DNA from: Struthidea cinerea
Lineage: Eukaryota > Chordata > Aves > Passeriformes > Corcoracidae
Reading direction: 5' to 3'
Length of the DNA stretch: 64,000 nucleotides
Assembly (NCBI GenBank): GCA_013397865.1
Contig: VZTI01002652.1
Location: 1-64,000 of the forward strand
Shown here: positions 14,301 to 27,000 of the stretch, one piece after another
Layout of the letters: each line of letters starts with the position of its first letter
How positions within the stretch are numbered: the first letter of the stretch is position 1
Made by a program: the position numbers and the translations under genes
The notes under the pieces: generated by a model
What the model was told of the DNA's origin: nothing
Database searches by the model: none
Seen by the model: only the letters and a program-made list of their open reading frames with translations

Positions 14301-15649
14301 GCATTCATGTTGCACTAAAAGCGACACAGTTGAACTGACAGTGTGTAGAAGCAGAGTATTAATAGGTCTTCCCTACATAGAGAGGAATCAGGACAAAGGA
14401 ATATGCACTGAGAAACATAAGGGCTATGTTTTCGGTGTCACATGACAGCTTACCATCCTACATTCCATCACAGCAAACCTGGTGAGACATCAAATTGGCA
14501 CTGAATATTTGAGTACACAGTGAGCCCACAATACTTACAGTGACTAAGCTGCAAGCTGTTTACTGCATTTGAAGCCTAGTAAGGAGTAATTTCTAGAAGT
14601 GACTGTGTCAAAACTTCTGCTATTTAGAGGTAAAGTGTGTGCCATACACACTTGAGTTCCCTGTGGCCTGCCTGATATGTCTGATGCTGTGTTTTTGAAG
14701 TGCTAGGAACTTGCCATTTGACTTGATGAATTAAACCCACTCCAGTGGAAATGTTCATTCTCCTGTCAGTCTCTTCCCTGAAGTTGAAGTACTCACACAC
14801 GAAGTTACAGACATTAATTTAAGCAGCTCTCCCTCACCCTTGCACAGCTGTTAGTTACTTGCTCTCTGCTTTGTTGTGTCATCTCATTAACCATCTGAAA
14901 GGACTCTGTTCTTCTGATGCAGGCACAAACTTGGCACAATAGGAGGTGTGCTCTGTCTCAGCTTGGAACAAGAGTTTGATCACAGAATCATGCTGATGTG
15001 TCTTGTGTCATTAACTTAGTCGTCCTGTGATTTAGCAAAGTTTTGGTTGTGTTTCAGGCAAAATCCTACATGAACACAGACTGCAGCAATATCCTACTAC
15101 CAGAGAATGAAGGCTGCATTTAGATGAAACAGTAAAAAAACATCAATTGTTGCAAAGGTGAAGCATGCACACAAAGTGAATAGTCAGTGGGGGATTGGCA
15201 GGATTATGCAACAGAAGCAAAGATAATCCTAAAGATCTCCAAGATCACCTCCTTCACAGAACTTACCTGTGCTCATTAAAACATCTGCCAGACCTAAAAA
15301 GCTCCAATTTCAGGCGTGCAATAGAGAAGCTAAGAACTTTTTTCTCCAAAATATCTCTTCTTGTTGGGCTTCCACTATGGGTGCAGTATCCTGGACATTT
15401 GGATGTTTCACCTAGGGGCCATCTATATGGAAAAACTCTCATGCAACTTCTATATCCTGTCTGTAGAGTGTCTCTGTGGGTGCATTTTTCAGAACTCAGA
15501 GAATTGATATTAATAACTGCATGCCACCAGGTCAAAGGTTTGTATGTTCTTCCCACTTTTGATAAACACAAGATATCCTCTCTGGAACTGTGTAATTTTT
15601 TGAAGAGAATCCATTTAAACCCTAGTGTTATTATCTAAAAGGTGAGTGC

Positions 15650-15907
15650 CTATTGTGGTAGGACAAGAGATAATGGTTTTAATCTAAAAGAGAGTAGATT
15701 CAGACTAGATATCAGGAGGACGTTTTTTACGTTGAGGTGAAACACTGACACAGGTTGGTGGATGCCCCATCCCTGGAAATACTCAAAGTCAAGTTGAACA
15801 GGGTTCTGAGCAACTTGATATAATTGATGTCCCTGTGCATTGCAAGGGGTTTGGACTAGATGACCTTGAAAGGTCCCTTGCAACACAAACTATTCATGAT
15901 TCTATGA
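15650..15907 (+). mobile_element. CR1 3' fragment
   Basis: A short 5'-truncated CR1. It begins with the ACAAGAGATAATGGTTTTAA block and RFRLDIRR-like coding, passes GGATGCCCCATCCCTGGAAA, and ends GACTAGATGACCTTGAAAGG followed by CATGATTCTATGA. It is a different subfamily from the two end copies, since its tail wording and its single near-complete ATTCTATG unit differ. It is non-coding. Confidence 0.9.
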
Positions 15908-17872
15908 CGTAGATTCACTTGGATTCAGTTATAGTACTGAAAAACGTCAGATAAAGTCAAATTTAACAAGAACATTTATATATTAACAGTAAAACATAAA
16001 TACTGTAAATTTTGAATTATTGATAGAATGGTAAAAATCTTGAGTGCATGGGCTTTTCAGAGTGAAATCTCCACTTTAGATACTTGCCATCAATCTGTGA
16101 ATTTGTGTAACACGTAGCATTTGTTGTTTTGTTCTCTTTTCCTCTGTCTTCCTGATTAATGTTGTCTTTCTTTTCAAATGCTTTTTTCCTTTTTCTCAGG
16201 AAGCATGAATTTAAACAGGATTGGCATGGACCATATTGTCTGTGTGGGTGTACTGGCTTTTAAAACTCGCAGATTACAAAAAACAAAAGGGGTAGGGGGG
16301 ATTGTCAGAACCTGTTCAAGGCTAATGATGGATCTTTTCATGGAGGGGAAGGACTGGTATTTATAGCCTTGCACTCAGAGGGATGGAGATAAACCAGCTT
16401 GTGTTCCTTTAGTGTTTCTATCAGGAGACTACAGTTCTAGCCTGTAGCAAAATTCACTAGAATAGTTCCAAAAACACATTTTACAGACTTTCTTTTCTGG
16501 ACTAGATGTACAGAAGAGGTTTACAAAATGGTTTTTGGGAACCTAAAGTATTAAAGTTATGTTCAAAGATATTTCAGGATCATTTTAAGACCAGACTTTA
16601 GTCTTCAGTAAAGTCTTTGAGGTGAGGCTAAACTTTAATAATTTGCTAATGTGTTTGGTAGTATTTGAAATCAATTAATGTGTATGATGTTTTGTAATGA
16701 AGTTTAAATTTTTTACATTGTTACTTTTATTACTAGAATATAAATTCTGAAAGGTAGTAAAGTTTCATTGAACTTTTGGCTAAAATGATAATCTTTATTT
16801 ATGATATTTGGCCCTTCAAGGGAAGTACTTTAGGTAATTATTCAGGAAATATGAAATGAAATTGTGAAGTATGTAATATGAATGCATGTCATCAAATAAA
16901 TTCGTCTTGAGCTATAATTTGCTAAAATTATTAATACTAGAAGGGAGGTATATACTGAATTGCAGCACTTCTTTTTCACCTTCTCAAATAATTTCAATAT
17001 CATTATTATTTGAGCAAGATGAACAGAATGTTTTAATATTGTTAATTAGAGGATACTTGAAAGCAGTGTTATCCTGTTGGACCATTCTTCTGTTTGAACA
17101 GTATTATTTCAGCTTTATTATGCAGAAAATACTTCAGCTTGAGTGATGGCTTCTCCAAATTTAAATCTCGATTATATAAATTAGCATGGTACTTTGTTTT
17201 ATGCTGATTTAATAGGATGTATTTCTTTACTTATTACTAGTTCACCTGTTCCTGTCACAGAAAGTACTTTGGTACCCTGGCTAGCATTTAATTCTGATTC
17301 ATTCCTTTCTCTTCCAGACTGAATTATACAGGTTGGCAGATTTTTTATAATTCTTATGCTAACAGTCGTCATTGTGATATAGAATATCTACCCGTAACAT
17401 TCATTTTAAAAACAAAGCTCTATATCAAATCATTCTGATTAGTGTTGCACCACAGGTTTCAGTCGTGATTTTAATAGCCTATATCCTACAGTTCATAGTC
17501 AAACTCTCATCAGAGAGTAGGTATAAAATTAAAGTGAATGAAGTATTGTGTATTCATCTTAATTTTTATGTATATTAACTGTACAGCTCTTACAGGATAC
17601 AATGTAATTTTCTCCTTTTATCTAGTTACAGTTAAAAGACAGATTAAAGAAGCTCGAATTTGTAGCCTTTATACTTGTATACTTGCAGAGTGCATTCGCT
17701 TAGCTAAGTATTTTATGCCAGATTTATTGCAGCGTGGAAGAGTCTTGTTACATTATGAGGAACTCAAATAAGTGGAAGAAGAAAATAGAATAACAGCCAC
17801 ACTGTAAGCTGACTCAGTTCATGCTGTAATGAAATAAGATCATTGTCTGAGACCCCTATTTCTCTGTCACAG

Positions 17873-18028
17873 GTGTCTAATCAAAGATTTTGAAAAGCGT
17901 CCTTCGGTCACGCATCTTTTGGAACATCCGTTTATTAAACAAGTACATGGTAAAGATATGTCTCTGCAAAAACAGCTGGCTGAACTCATCCAAGAGCAAC
18001 AGCAGCTAGGCTCCGTGCCCAAAACAAG
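17873..18028 (+). CDS. MYO3B: MYO3B exon: end of kinase C-lobe and start of linker
   Basis: The acceptor is tttctctgtcacAG. The exon starts with the last base of a codon (probably Gln), then encodes CLIKDFEKRPSVTHLLEHPF. This is kinase subdomain XI with its conserved Arg (KRPS), followed by a Gln-rich helical stretch (QKQLAELIQEQQQ) leading into the motor linker. It ends AG|GTACTG, splitting an Arg codon completed by the exon at 29085. A second donor of the same hexamer lies 12 nt downstream (see findings). No earlier kinase exon is recognisable upstream, so the preceding intron must be at least 17 kb within this window. Confidence 0.93.
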
Positions 18029-21000
18029 GTACTGTACCAGGTACTGTATGTAGCAACACATATGCTACAGCCCTCCTTCCCCACACTTACACTGGCAGCA
18101 CAAATTGAAATTTCGAATGTGACTTTCGCTGTTTCGAATGATCATATCAATGTGTTGATTGGCAGTATTTTTAGCAATAAGTGCTGCTTGCCACGTGAAT
18201 GTAAGAGATGTGTTTTCCCTTTGATACTTTTTAAAGCTATTTTGATCTGCAGTAATGAAACCTTCTTTGCCTTTTTTTCTCCCACTGAACTCTGTTCTAT
18301 ACTTGTTCTCATTTGGCTCAGTCAGAAAGATGTTGATAATTCCAGAATGTTCTGATTTGGGGAAATACATGTTGGCATGAAAAATTATATCATACTTTGG
18401 TAACAGATCTTTAAAAATACAACAGTGAGCATTCAAGTGACTACTAGAAAAAGTTAAGAACAGAAAATTTTGGAGTTTGCTGTTTGATTAAATCCTGTTA
18501 CTGAGAAGGCTGTTCAGTACTGAAGGTAGTTGTTTTGTCTGTAGTTTAATAACAACTTCTATTTTTTTTCATTCAGCCCAGTAATTAATTATAAATGTGC
18601 TTGAAAAGAAATGCATGTTTATCAGCAGAAGTGGCATCTTTTGAGGCTGATTGTAAATATGTCTTAGTTTAGTTGTTGTCCAGAGGGTGGCAGGATTTCA
18701 CTGTTTCAAAGCAGAATTGAATGCAAATGAACACACTGTCCCAAGCTCAGCAATCGTTCTGTAATATGAAATTCTAGAGTTAGATAAGCTCTGGCCCATT
18801 ATTATAAATAACCACCTACTAATGTTGATGAAGTAAATTAGATGTTATGATTCATAAGTCATACACATGTGTATACTTACATGCCATAAAACTCTGTGGC
18901 TTAAATGCTAAAGGCCCAAACAAAAATCTCTAAGTTAAAATAAAGGAATGTCTGTTAAGTACAGATTCAAGGTGAAGCTGACTTCTGTGGGTGGTGGGTT
19001 TTTGTTTGTTTTTGTGAGATGTATGTCTTCATTCTTGTTGATTTCTTCATTTGTTTTCTGAGAAAACATACCTGGAAATGCTCACTGTGGGTGAGGGGTG
19101 AGGGAGCTATGCCAGTGTTGCAGTAGAAGTTTCTGCTTTATCTAGTTTCCTAAGTTTCCTTCCCCATATAGCACCTCACAGATCACATTGCCTGCAGCTG
19201 TGGCATGGCTGGCCCAAGAGGTATAAGACTTTTTCCAGCTGTTGACCTGATTGCACATATAGACAAAGTGGAATGATCCTTGTGCTAAGAGGAGCTCTGG
19301 AATGGATTTGTCATAGTATTCCAATACATTCTTCTGGGATTGAGCTCCATAATGTGGAGTGACAAAGAACCAAGACCAAGACAGCATTTGTTTCCTCCAG
19401 CCTTTCATGTATTAACTGGGTGTGCTGTGACAGACAAGCTTCTGCACCTTACACATGACTAGAATGTAGGAAGGATTTTGCTTCCCAGCACCCTGGTATG
19501 AATCAGTGCTCATCTGAGGGAGTTCAACTCCTTGTCTGTCCCGTCACCTGCTAACCCAGCTTAAATATTTTATTTTCAAACAAAAATCTTTCTGATTGCT
19601 TTAGCAATATACTGTGGTATCCTTACTTGTTCTGTGAAGCACCAGCCCACTGTGATCAGGGTTGAGAGCATGCTCAGTGAGGACAGAAATCTAGTTACTG
19701 TTTACCACTGAAATCTACAACATATTGTTCAGAATGATATTCTAAAGATTTTAAACTTGATCAAATTGGTACAAACTTTAGTGAGATAGCAAAAGCATAT
19801 CCCTGCAAAATATTTAGTCTGTGGGCCAGACAGTTAATACTGGAATACAAAATAAGATTATTACAGAAGAACCAACCACCAAGAGTATCTAATTATAATT
19901 TTCCCCAGAGGATTGACATAGCCTCATAATAGTAAAAGACTTGGCTCTGTAATAGGGCTATTGTATCCTCTAGGAAAATTGTTACCAGTTAAAAGCCTTT
20001 AAAACCTCTGTAATACATCTACAACATAATTTTCAATACAAAATTTGACATGCAGAAGAACGTATGACCAGATGGTACTATAGAAAATTTACTGACATTC
20101 ATTTGTAATGATCAGTAGAAGTCATCTGAATGTATAGTCACCACTTCAAAGTAAATAAGGCCAATTCAAACCCATGTTAAGTAAAACCTTTCTATTACAA
20201 CATTGAATATAGCTCATGCTTTTTCTGTTTATTGATGCGCTCATGACAGGTACAATGAAATGTACATTAATTTCCTGGTGTTCAGAACTAGAGAAAAACA
20301 GACACCCATTTTTAGGAGTAGAGCAACACTACAGATCAATCATTTAAAAGATAAGTAAGAGAAAACGTTCTCAGACCACAGGCTGAAAATTTCCGAAACT
20401 AGAAAATCATCAGTATGCTTGTGTTAACAGCACTTCTTTGAGGTAGCCCAGGGAGTCGCTGGTGATGACAACTGATCGGGAGGTATCTGTGTTTTGTCTC
20501 ATATGAAAGTCTTCCAGGATGATGCTTTGGATTTGTGTCTTTTGGTTCTGCACTGACTCAGCACCTGTGGGGTTTTTAATAGGATTCTCTTTCCAATGGA
20601 GCCATGCCAGTTTTGCCTATTTTGGTACATCACTTCAGGTCGTTATGCCTGAGAGCAAGCCTGCAGACTTGAAAGTCAGTACTAATGACTTAGAGCATGT
20701 GAAAGAGAGACATGGAGAGCTTATCCAGCAGTGCACTGCTAGCGAAAAGGAGAGAACTGGCTTCTTTCTCTCATTTTCCCTCAACTCTCAGGAACAAACT
20801 CATGATGCTGTTTTTATTGCAGCTTCAGTGATTGTCAAAAACCTCCTGAGGTTGAACTTGTACAGTGAGAGAAAAAAACTAAGCCAGCAGAAACACACAG
20901 ATAATTTTCTACTCTGTTAGTGATTGCAGAGAGGTCCCTCAGGTGATATAGCTGAAGTGAGGGAGGTAATGCTTCACATGGCCAGGAATAAGCGGGAGAG

Positions 21001-24000
21001 TGGTAGAAAGAAACAGGCTGGCAAGAAAGAAACAGGCTGGCTGGTAGAAAGAAACCCTTTTGGCAGGATCATCTGGGTTGGCCTCTGGAGTCACTGATGG
21101 AAACATCACCTTATTTTAGTTTCTTTCATTCTTCTTTTGTCAGCTTCTTTGTGTGCAGTATAGCTAGGCTTAACTTCAGTACATTTCTTCAGATCTCTGA
21201 ACTGAAGGGGCTCTTTATTGACCTTGAGCTCAAAGAAGTCTGTTTGCACACATTTGTTGCTATCATCAGTTTGTTGCTGACAAACATATTGTTGTTACTT
21301 TTCCATGAAGCAACTTACTAGAGAATTTTATGTTCTGTGTTTTCCTTTAGGTTAAAAATTAATAATAAAAAGAAAATGTTTATACTAGTAAAAGACCACT
21401 TTTAAAATTAAAAATGACATTAACAATTCATCCTGCTTTTTTTATGAAAAAGGTACTCTTCGAAACTTTTCCACCAGTTTCCCTAAATTATTTTCATTGG
21501 TGAGGTTCAGATATCTTCTATCCTTATGCAAATAGGTGTTTTCAGAAAACCCAGCCAGAATACTCCTCTTTCCACACTTGTAATGAGGAAAAAGGTTCTT
21601 TTCTTCATCTGCTGGCATCTTTTAGACTGAAATTCTTGTGTTTTGCCATTTCAGCATTAACACTCCACTCCTGCATTGCCTATGTCTTATACTCTCATGG
21701 AGAAAAACTTGGTGAGAAAGTCCAGTGTCACAGCTGTGTAAGGATGAGCTCTGGCTGTTATCTTTCTTGTCAATATCCCTTTTATAAGCTATCGGTTAAC
21801 TGTGTGTGTTTTCTAACAATACCAAAGTATAATTGCTAATTAGCATCAATACACTTTTCATTAACAGCTTTGACATAGTAACAATTATATGAAGTTTAAT
21901 TCTAAGAAATTTATTCAGTGTTAAGTATGCCACTAGTTCTATTTTTATAAAAGTTCTTCAATCCTTGAATAAGAGAGGTTAGTACATCAAAATGTCGCTT
22001 CACATGTTTTCATTCCAGCCATGCTGAATTATTCTTCCCCATCTATTCTAAAGTCAAATACAGAATTCCTTTTTAACACGTGGATACTGATTTCTAGTTC
22101 ATCTTGGGAGTCACAGCAGTCTTATTTCTATCAATATATAGCTGTCTCTAGGCAGGAGGCATTTCTTAAAATCAGAGAGGCGGCTTTCACAGGCTCTCAC
22201 TCATAGTTTTTTTCCTATTTTTCCTTCTTTTTTTTTACTTTCCCACTTCTGTATTCACACAAATACTTTAAGATGGTTGTTCAAATAGTGTCCTTATGCA
22301 TAGTAACATTGTTAGAACATGAAACGTCATTCATTCCTAAAGAATCATAGCTCATGTAGCATAAAATTGGACAACAGAGGAAAAAAGAAGGAATCTAAGT
22401 TACAGTGAGGTGTGAAAAACAGAACAAGCAAACATTGGTCAGGAATGATAAGCAGAACTATAAAAATGTTTTTGTTACAATAGTAATAACAGTGTTGATA
22501 GACTCAGTGTGTCTGAGTGTGATTAATACTGTATTTTCTAAGTAAAAAAGGGTAGACAAGTCAAGCTTACCAAAAACTTGCTATATTTCAGGGATAGGTT
22601 CTTCAAGATAAAGATTCATATGATTGCTTGTCAGTAAAGTGCCAAGAATGTTTAGGCACTCTCTGAATTATAATGCAAAAACATATTAGAGGTTTGTGTT
22701 CTGTTTCTCATTCCTGCTCTGATTTGCTGTGTAGTCTCTGTTCTGTCACTTGCCCTCAATATTTCTCTGTTCCTTTCACTTATGAAATGGCTATTAATAG
22801 CTTAACTTAATGTATTACAGCTATGAAAAAGAGATAGCAGTTTGTCTGAGGCAAGAACTTCATCTTGTTCTATAAAGCTGTACTGTACCTTAGGTCACTG
22901 TAAACCTGTTAATGAAGAGAAACATGTATAATGCCTGGAGCTCTAGCCATTTTTATTTTCGTTCTTCCTGCCCTAGAGTCTGGGGAAGGCTCTGGGAAGG
23001 CTCTAGGCAAAGATATGTTACAAATTATGGGTATTATAAATTCTCCCTTAACAGTAAACATTTGCTTTGTTTGTGGAGGTTATATTTTTGTTAAATAATG
23101 TTTAAGTGTGTTTGATAATCCATTAAGAGAGGTTATGAGAGAGCTGCTCACTTTCCAAATACTCTTTTTGATCTCTTGAACTTATTCGTGTGGTCACTGC
23201 TTTTTGATTCATAGTACAAGCGCTTCCAACATACAGGCCGATTGCCAGCCTGCTTAAGGAGAAAGTCAGAAGAGATTTAGTCTGTTTCCTAATATTGCTA
23301 AATTTTAAATGACTCTTCATGCTGTCTACACTGGCAAAATGCACTGCGAAAAGTGGGTATATTCTCTGGTGTTTGTTTATAAACATCAAATGTTATCCCC
23401 ATTTTTTTGTCCTTGTCAGGACTTTATCTCAAGCTGGCAAAGCTGGCAGCTGGTTCAGTGTTGAAAAAGTTGAAAAACAGATGTTAAAACTTTCAAAGCC
23501 TTTTAAGATAGGAATTATACCAAGTTCCGTAAATAATGTTTAAAAATACAACAGAGCTTGTCATGGAGACATTTAAAAGGGAAACTCATTTGGAGCCCCA
23601 GTATTCTGTCTGTTGTCCCAGCCCTTCCTTGCATAAAATATGATGATAAAATCTTGCATCCTTTAGGAAGACTTTCTCAAAAAAAGTAACCTCTCCATTT
23701 TATTCTATAAAAAAACAAAACAAAAAATGTTGCATGGCTTGTGAGTAGAAAAAATGGAAAACTGTAGAATTTTAAATCTTTAACTGAAGGCCTTGAAAAG
23801 TACTGACCATCAGCAAAAGGGAATGAAATTAAAATGTTCTGTTTTTTTCTTTTCCCATTTAAATATACAACAATTAAGACATCTACTTATGCTCAGTCTT
23901 AAAATAACAGATTGTTCTATCCAGAATAGCGTGTGGGAGAAAATCTAAAAAAGAAATGTCATAACAGCACGTGAGATGGGGAAATTCAAATGTAGTAACA

Positions 24001-27000
24001 GATCTATTAACTGCCTTTTCACTATGGTGGAGAAGCAGAACATCAAGGAGGAAAATACCTGATTAAAAGCTTAGAACTGGAGACAGGGAAGAAGAGTCTT
24101 CACAGAATGAATTCTAAAAATTTTGCTCTTGGTAATATTCTTCAAAACTATCTTTCAAAATTTTAGATACTGTGGGTTTCTGTGTGGCATTTGGCTGTTC
24201 TTTTGGAGGAGATAATGTGGAGCACGTGTATGAAATGCAGTAGATAAGTCTGTATTAATTTTAAAGTAACAAAAATATTTAGTAATCGCCAGTTGGCATC
24301 TACATTTATTTTGGTAGCTCTGTCTATCAAATATCACTGGAGGTGAAGTTGAGAAAAACCATGGTCTTCTGTATTTCCTCAATAATCTAATAACTCCTGA
24401 TGTAAAAGTTATATAGTGATGTGATGTTTGAAAGTTAATGTTGATCAAGCATTGAATGGTTTGGGTTATATGGTTCAAAGTGGCAGCTTCCCAATTATCA
24501 GCAGGTTTGAAGAGGCCAACTCCAGACATGGCTCATTCTTCTCTTGGATGTTTTCCTACAAACTAGGTATCTTATGTTTTCTGTATGTAAATATACTTCT
24601 TCATAGGAATCAGAAAAGATCTACTAACCTCTGGTTTCAGTTTTTAAAAGAACGAAGAAACTTCAGCATTTGCATGAATATGGTTTTAAACATGTTTAAA
24701 GTGGACAATAAAGAGTTTGGAGTTTGCAGTTTTGGGTGATGCTGGGTCAGTGTGCTACTGCTGGTCACCATTCAGAATTTGTTTCTGTAACGGGGAACAG
24801 ACACTTGTGAAACCTTGCATTTTGAAGGATAAAATGCAAATCTGTGCATCAGGAAGAATCAAACTTGAAGAAGCCTGGGGAAAAAAAAAAAAAGGGGGGG
24901 GAAAAAAGAAAAGAGCATTTAATAGTTTGAGAAGGGCAGGTGTGTTCAGGCTACCTTGTCAGATATTAGAATGACACTACAGTGTCTTGGCATCTTCCCC
25001 CTTCTTATGAACTAGCTGGATTACAGCAGCAGTCCATCCAAGGAAGTAATTCTTACTACCAGATATCAAGCTTCTCTGCCAGCTCACATTTAGATTTGAA
25101 AGCAATTAACCACAACTTGATTGCATCCAGCCAGTAATTTTCTTTGGACTCAGAGATAATAACAGAAACAGAACCAAAAATAGTTTTCTGATGCTATACA
25201 CAATGTAATTTAATGCAATTCTTCCAGCCTTCTTCTATATGAATATTAGGCAAATGAGTTTAGAACTCTTTTTTCCCCTTTTAAATATATATTTTTTTAA
25301 TCTCAAAGCTGCTGTGGCCCCTGAAAGTTATCTTGTTCTGAGTATAGTGTATGTGTTTTTACTGGAGGTTGTAAACTATAGCTGTAGCATTTATATTGTA
25401 ATTAAGGCTGCATCAGTGTCTCTGTTATGACCTTGCTTCAACAAATTACTTCAGGCTGAAACTTGATGTAAACGAGCAAAATTAAGTCTTTGCAATGCAT
25501 GGGAAATAGGCTGTGTATCTCTGTGTGGCAGTATCACACTCTCTCCTTTTTACTTTCTCATTGTGTTGAGTATTTGTCTTGTAAATCTCAGGAATTAATT
25601 TTAAAATTGGCAATAATGTAAAGAAGACCAAATACAGAAACCATTGTACCTTTGTGAATCCTAGAAGTAAACAAATAAACAGTAAACATAAACGCTTAAC
25701 TGCACCAAGAGGCCACAGTAAAGGCCTCTTGAAAGGCCTTAAGGATGTTAGGGGTGGAGGGGAGAGAGATTAGAGAAGAAGCTTCCCAATGAAGGCAAAA
25801 ATTCTTGGTCTGTGTTGCTTTGTTGCTCAGGTTGGACCTGCCAGCAAAATGACTTTTTGATCTAGAAGACTGTGTGGTCCATCTAGCTTTTCTTTCCCCA
25901 TCCCTTGATAGCAGGGTATATGAGTGTATAGCTATTTACAGTGCACTTCTATTACTATAACTGTTACTTTCTTTCAGACTGTCTCTTCACCACAAGTAGA
26001 ACAAATGAATGCTTCCCACCTTTTCATGAAATGGTTCTCCCAAGGGAGAAATGCTTCTTGCCTTTTGCGCCTCCTCCAAAATCCAAGAAAACTGTCCCTT
26101 CCAGCTATTCCTGCCTGATAAAATCGTAACGGGTGGGTGCTTTGGAACATAGAGCCTTTTTCAACAGACAGTGGTCATTACTAGATTTCTGGAATCAATC
26201 TAATGGTGCTCTTCAGGTCTCTTCTGACCCAAACCATCCTGTGATTCTATAATAAAGTTAGGTACCTTGAGTGACTGGCCCTTTGCACCCTTTACGGCAG
26301 TTCTTTTGTTTTGTGAAGAGGCTACATCTTGCAGGGATTGCTTCAGAAAGTTGCTGGAAACTTAAGGAAAATAACATCTTTGATTTTACTTTTGCTTAGA
26401 GTTTGTACTTTTTATATGTTGCTAGAAAGGAAGGGTAATTGAAAAAAATGACTGGTAATTCTACTTTTTATGCAAAATATATACTGGTAGTTATTTCCCC
26501 AGTTAAGACTGTTTCCTTCTGCTTTTTAAGAATTTTTAAAATATGTTTTAAAAGCAGATTGTATTTCTGAGGTAAAATTGTGGAAAAAATTAAAGGTTAC
26601 TGTCTGTATTTTTCCTTCCCACTCTGTCAATGCACTGGAGGACATAGGGTCAGTAGAAAACTGATGAGGCCAGCAGGAGATTTGAAGCTAATGTGATGTT
26701 ATGCTCCTAATATCCTCTTCTTAATCATGTACTTAGGAAAATGAGTCAAGTGCCAGAAAATATGTGCACAAAGGTATATATGTTTTACTTACATTTAACT
26801 AAGACCAGTTTCCTTATTTATTTACATAGGCTTGAGAGGAACTCTTTCCAAGAAAAAAAATTGATTGGTTTCACTTAAGGTGAACAAACAGCAGGAGTTT
26901 AATGCACAATCAGATAACAGATTAGTTTACAAAGCCGTTCTGCAATTAGATGTGCTCAGGTTTAAATGTGCCCTCTTCCCCCTCCTCCTTGCACCTCTGG

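Larger units (their letters stand above)
807..17872 (+). other. MYO3B: MYO3B intron sequence before the kinase-end exon
   Basis: No kinase exon was recognised in 17 kb. It holds the solo LTR candidate (7861-8156), the CR1 fragment (about 15650), simple repeats, and two stretches rich in homeobox/POU or SOX-like motifs (8560-8960, 13019-13330) noted in the findings. The rest is plain AT-rich intron to my eye. Confidence 0.75.

Noticed and set aside
15195..15638. 147-residue open frame, the longest in the window
   Set aside because: No recognisable domain, an overlapping open frame on the other strand, and a position beside a CR1 fragment inside an intron. A good donor-like GGTGAGT follows its stop, but I see no matching acceptor or coding character.
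19142..19408. 88-residue minus-strand open frame
   Set aside because: No family likeness, and it lies within a MYO3B intron without splice or promoter evidence.
20519..20920. 133-residue open frame with a hydrophobic start
   Set aside because: I do not recognise the protein, there are no promoter or splice signals, and a frame of this length is plausible by chance in 64 kb.
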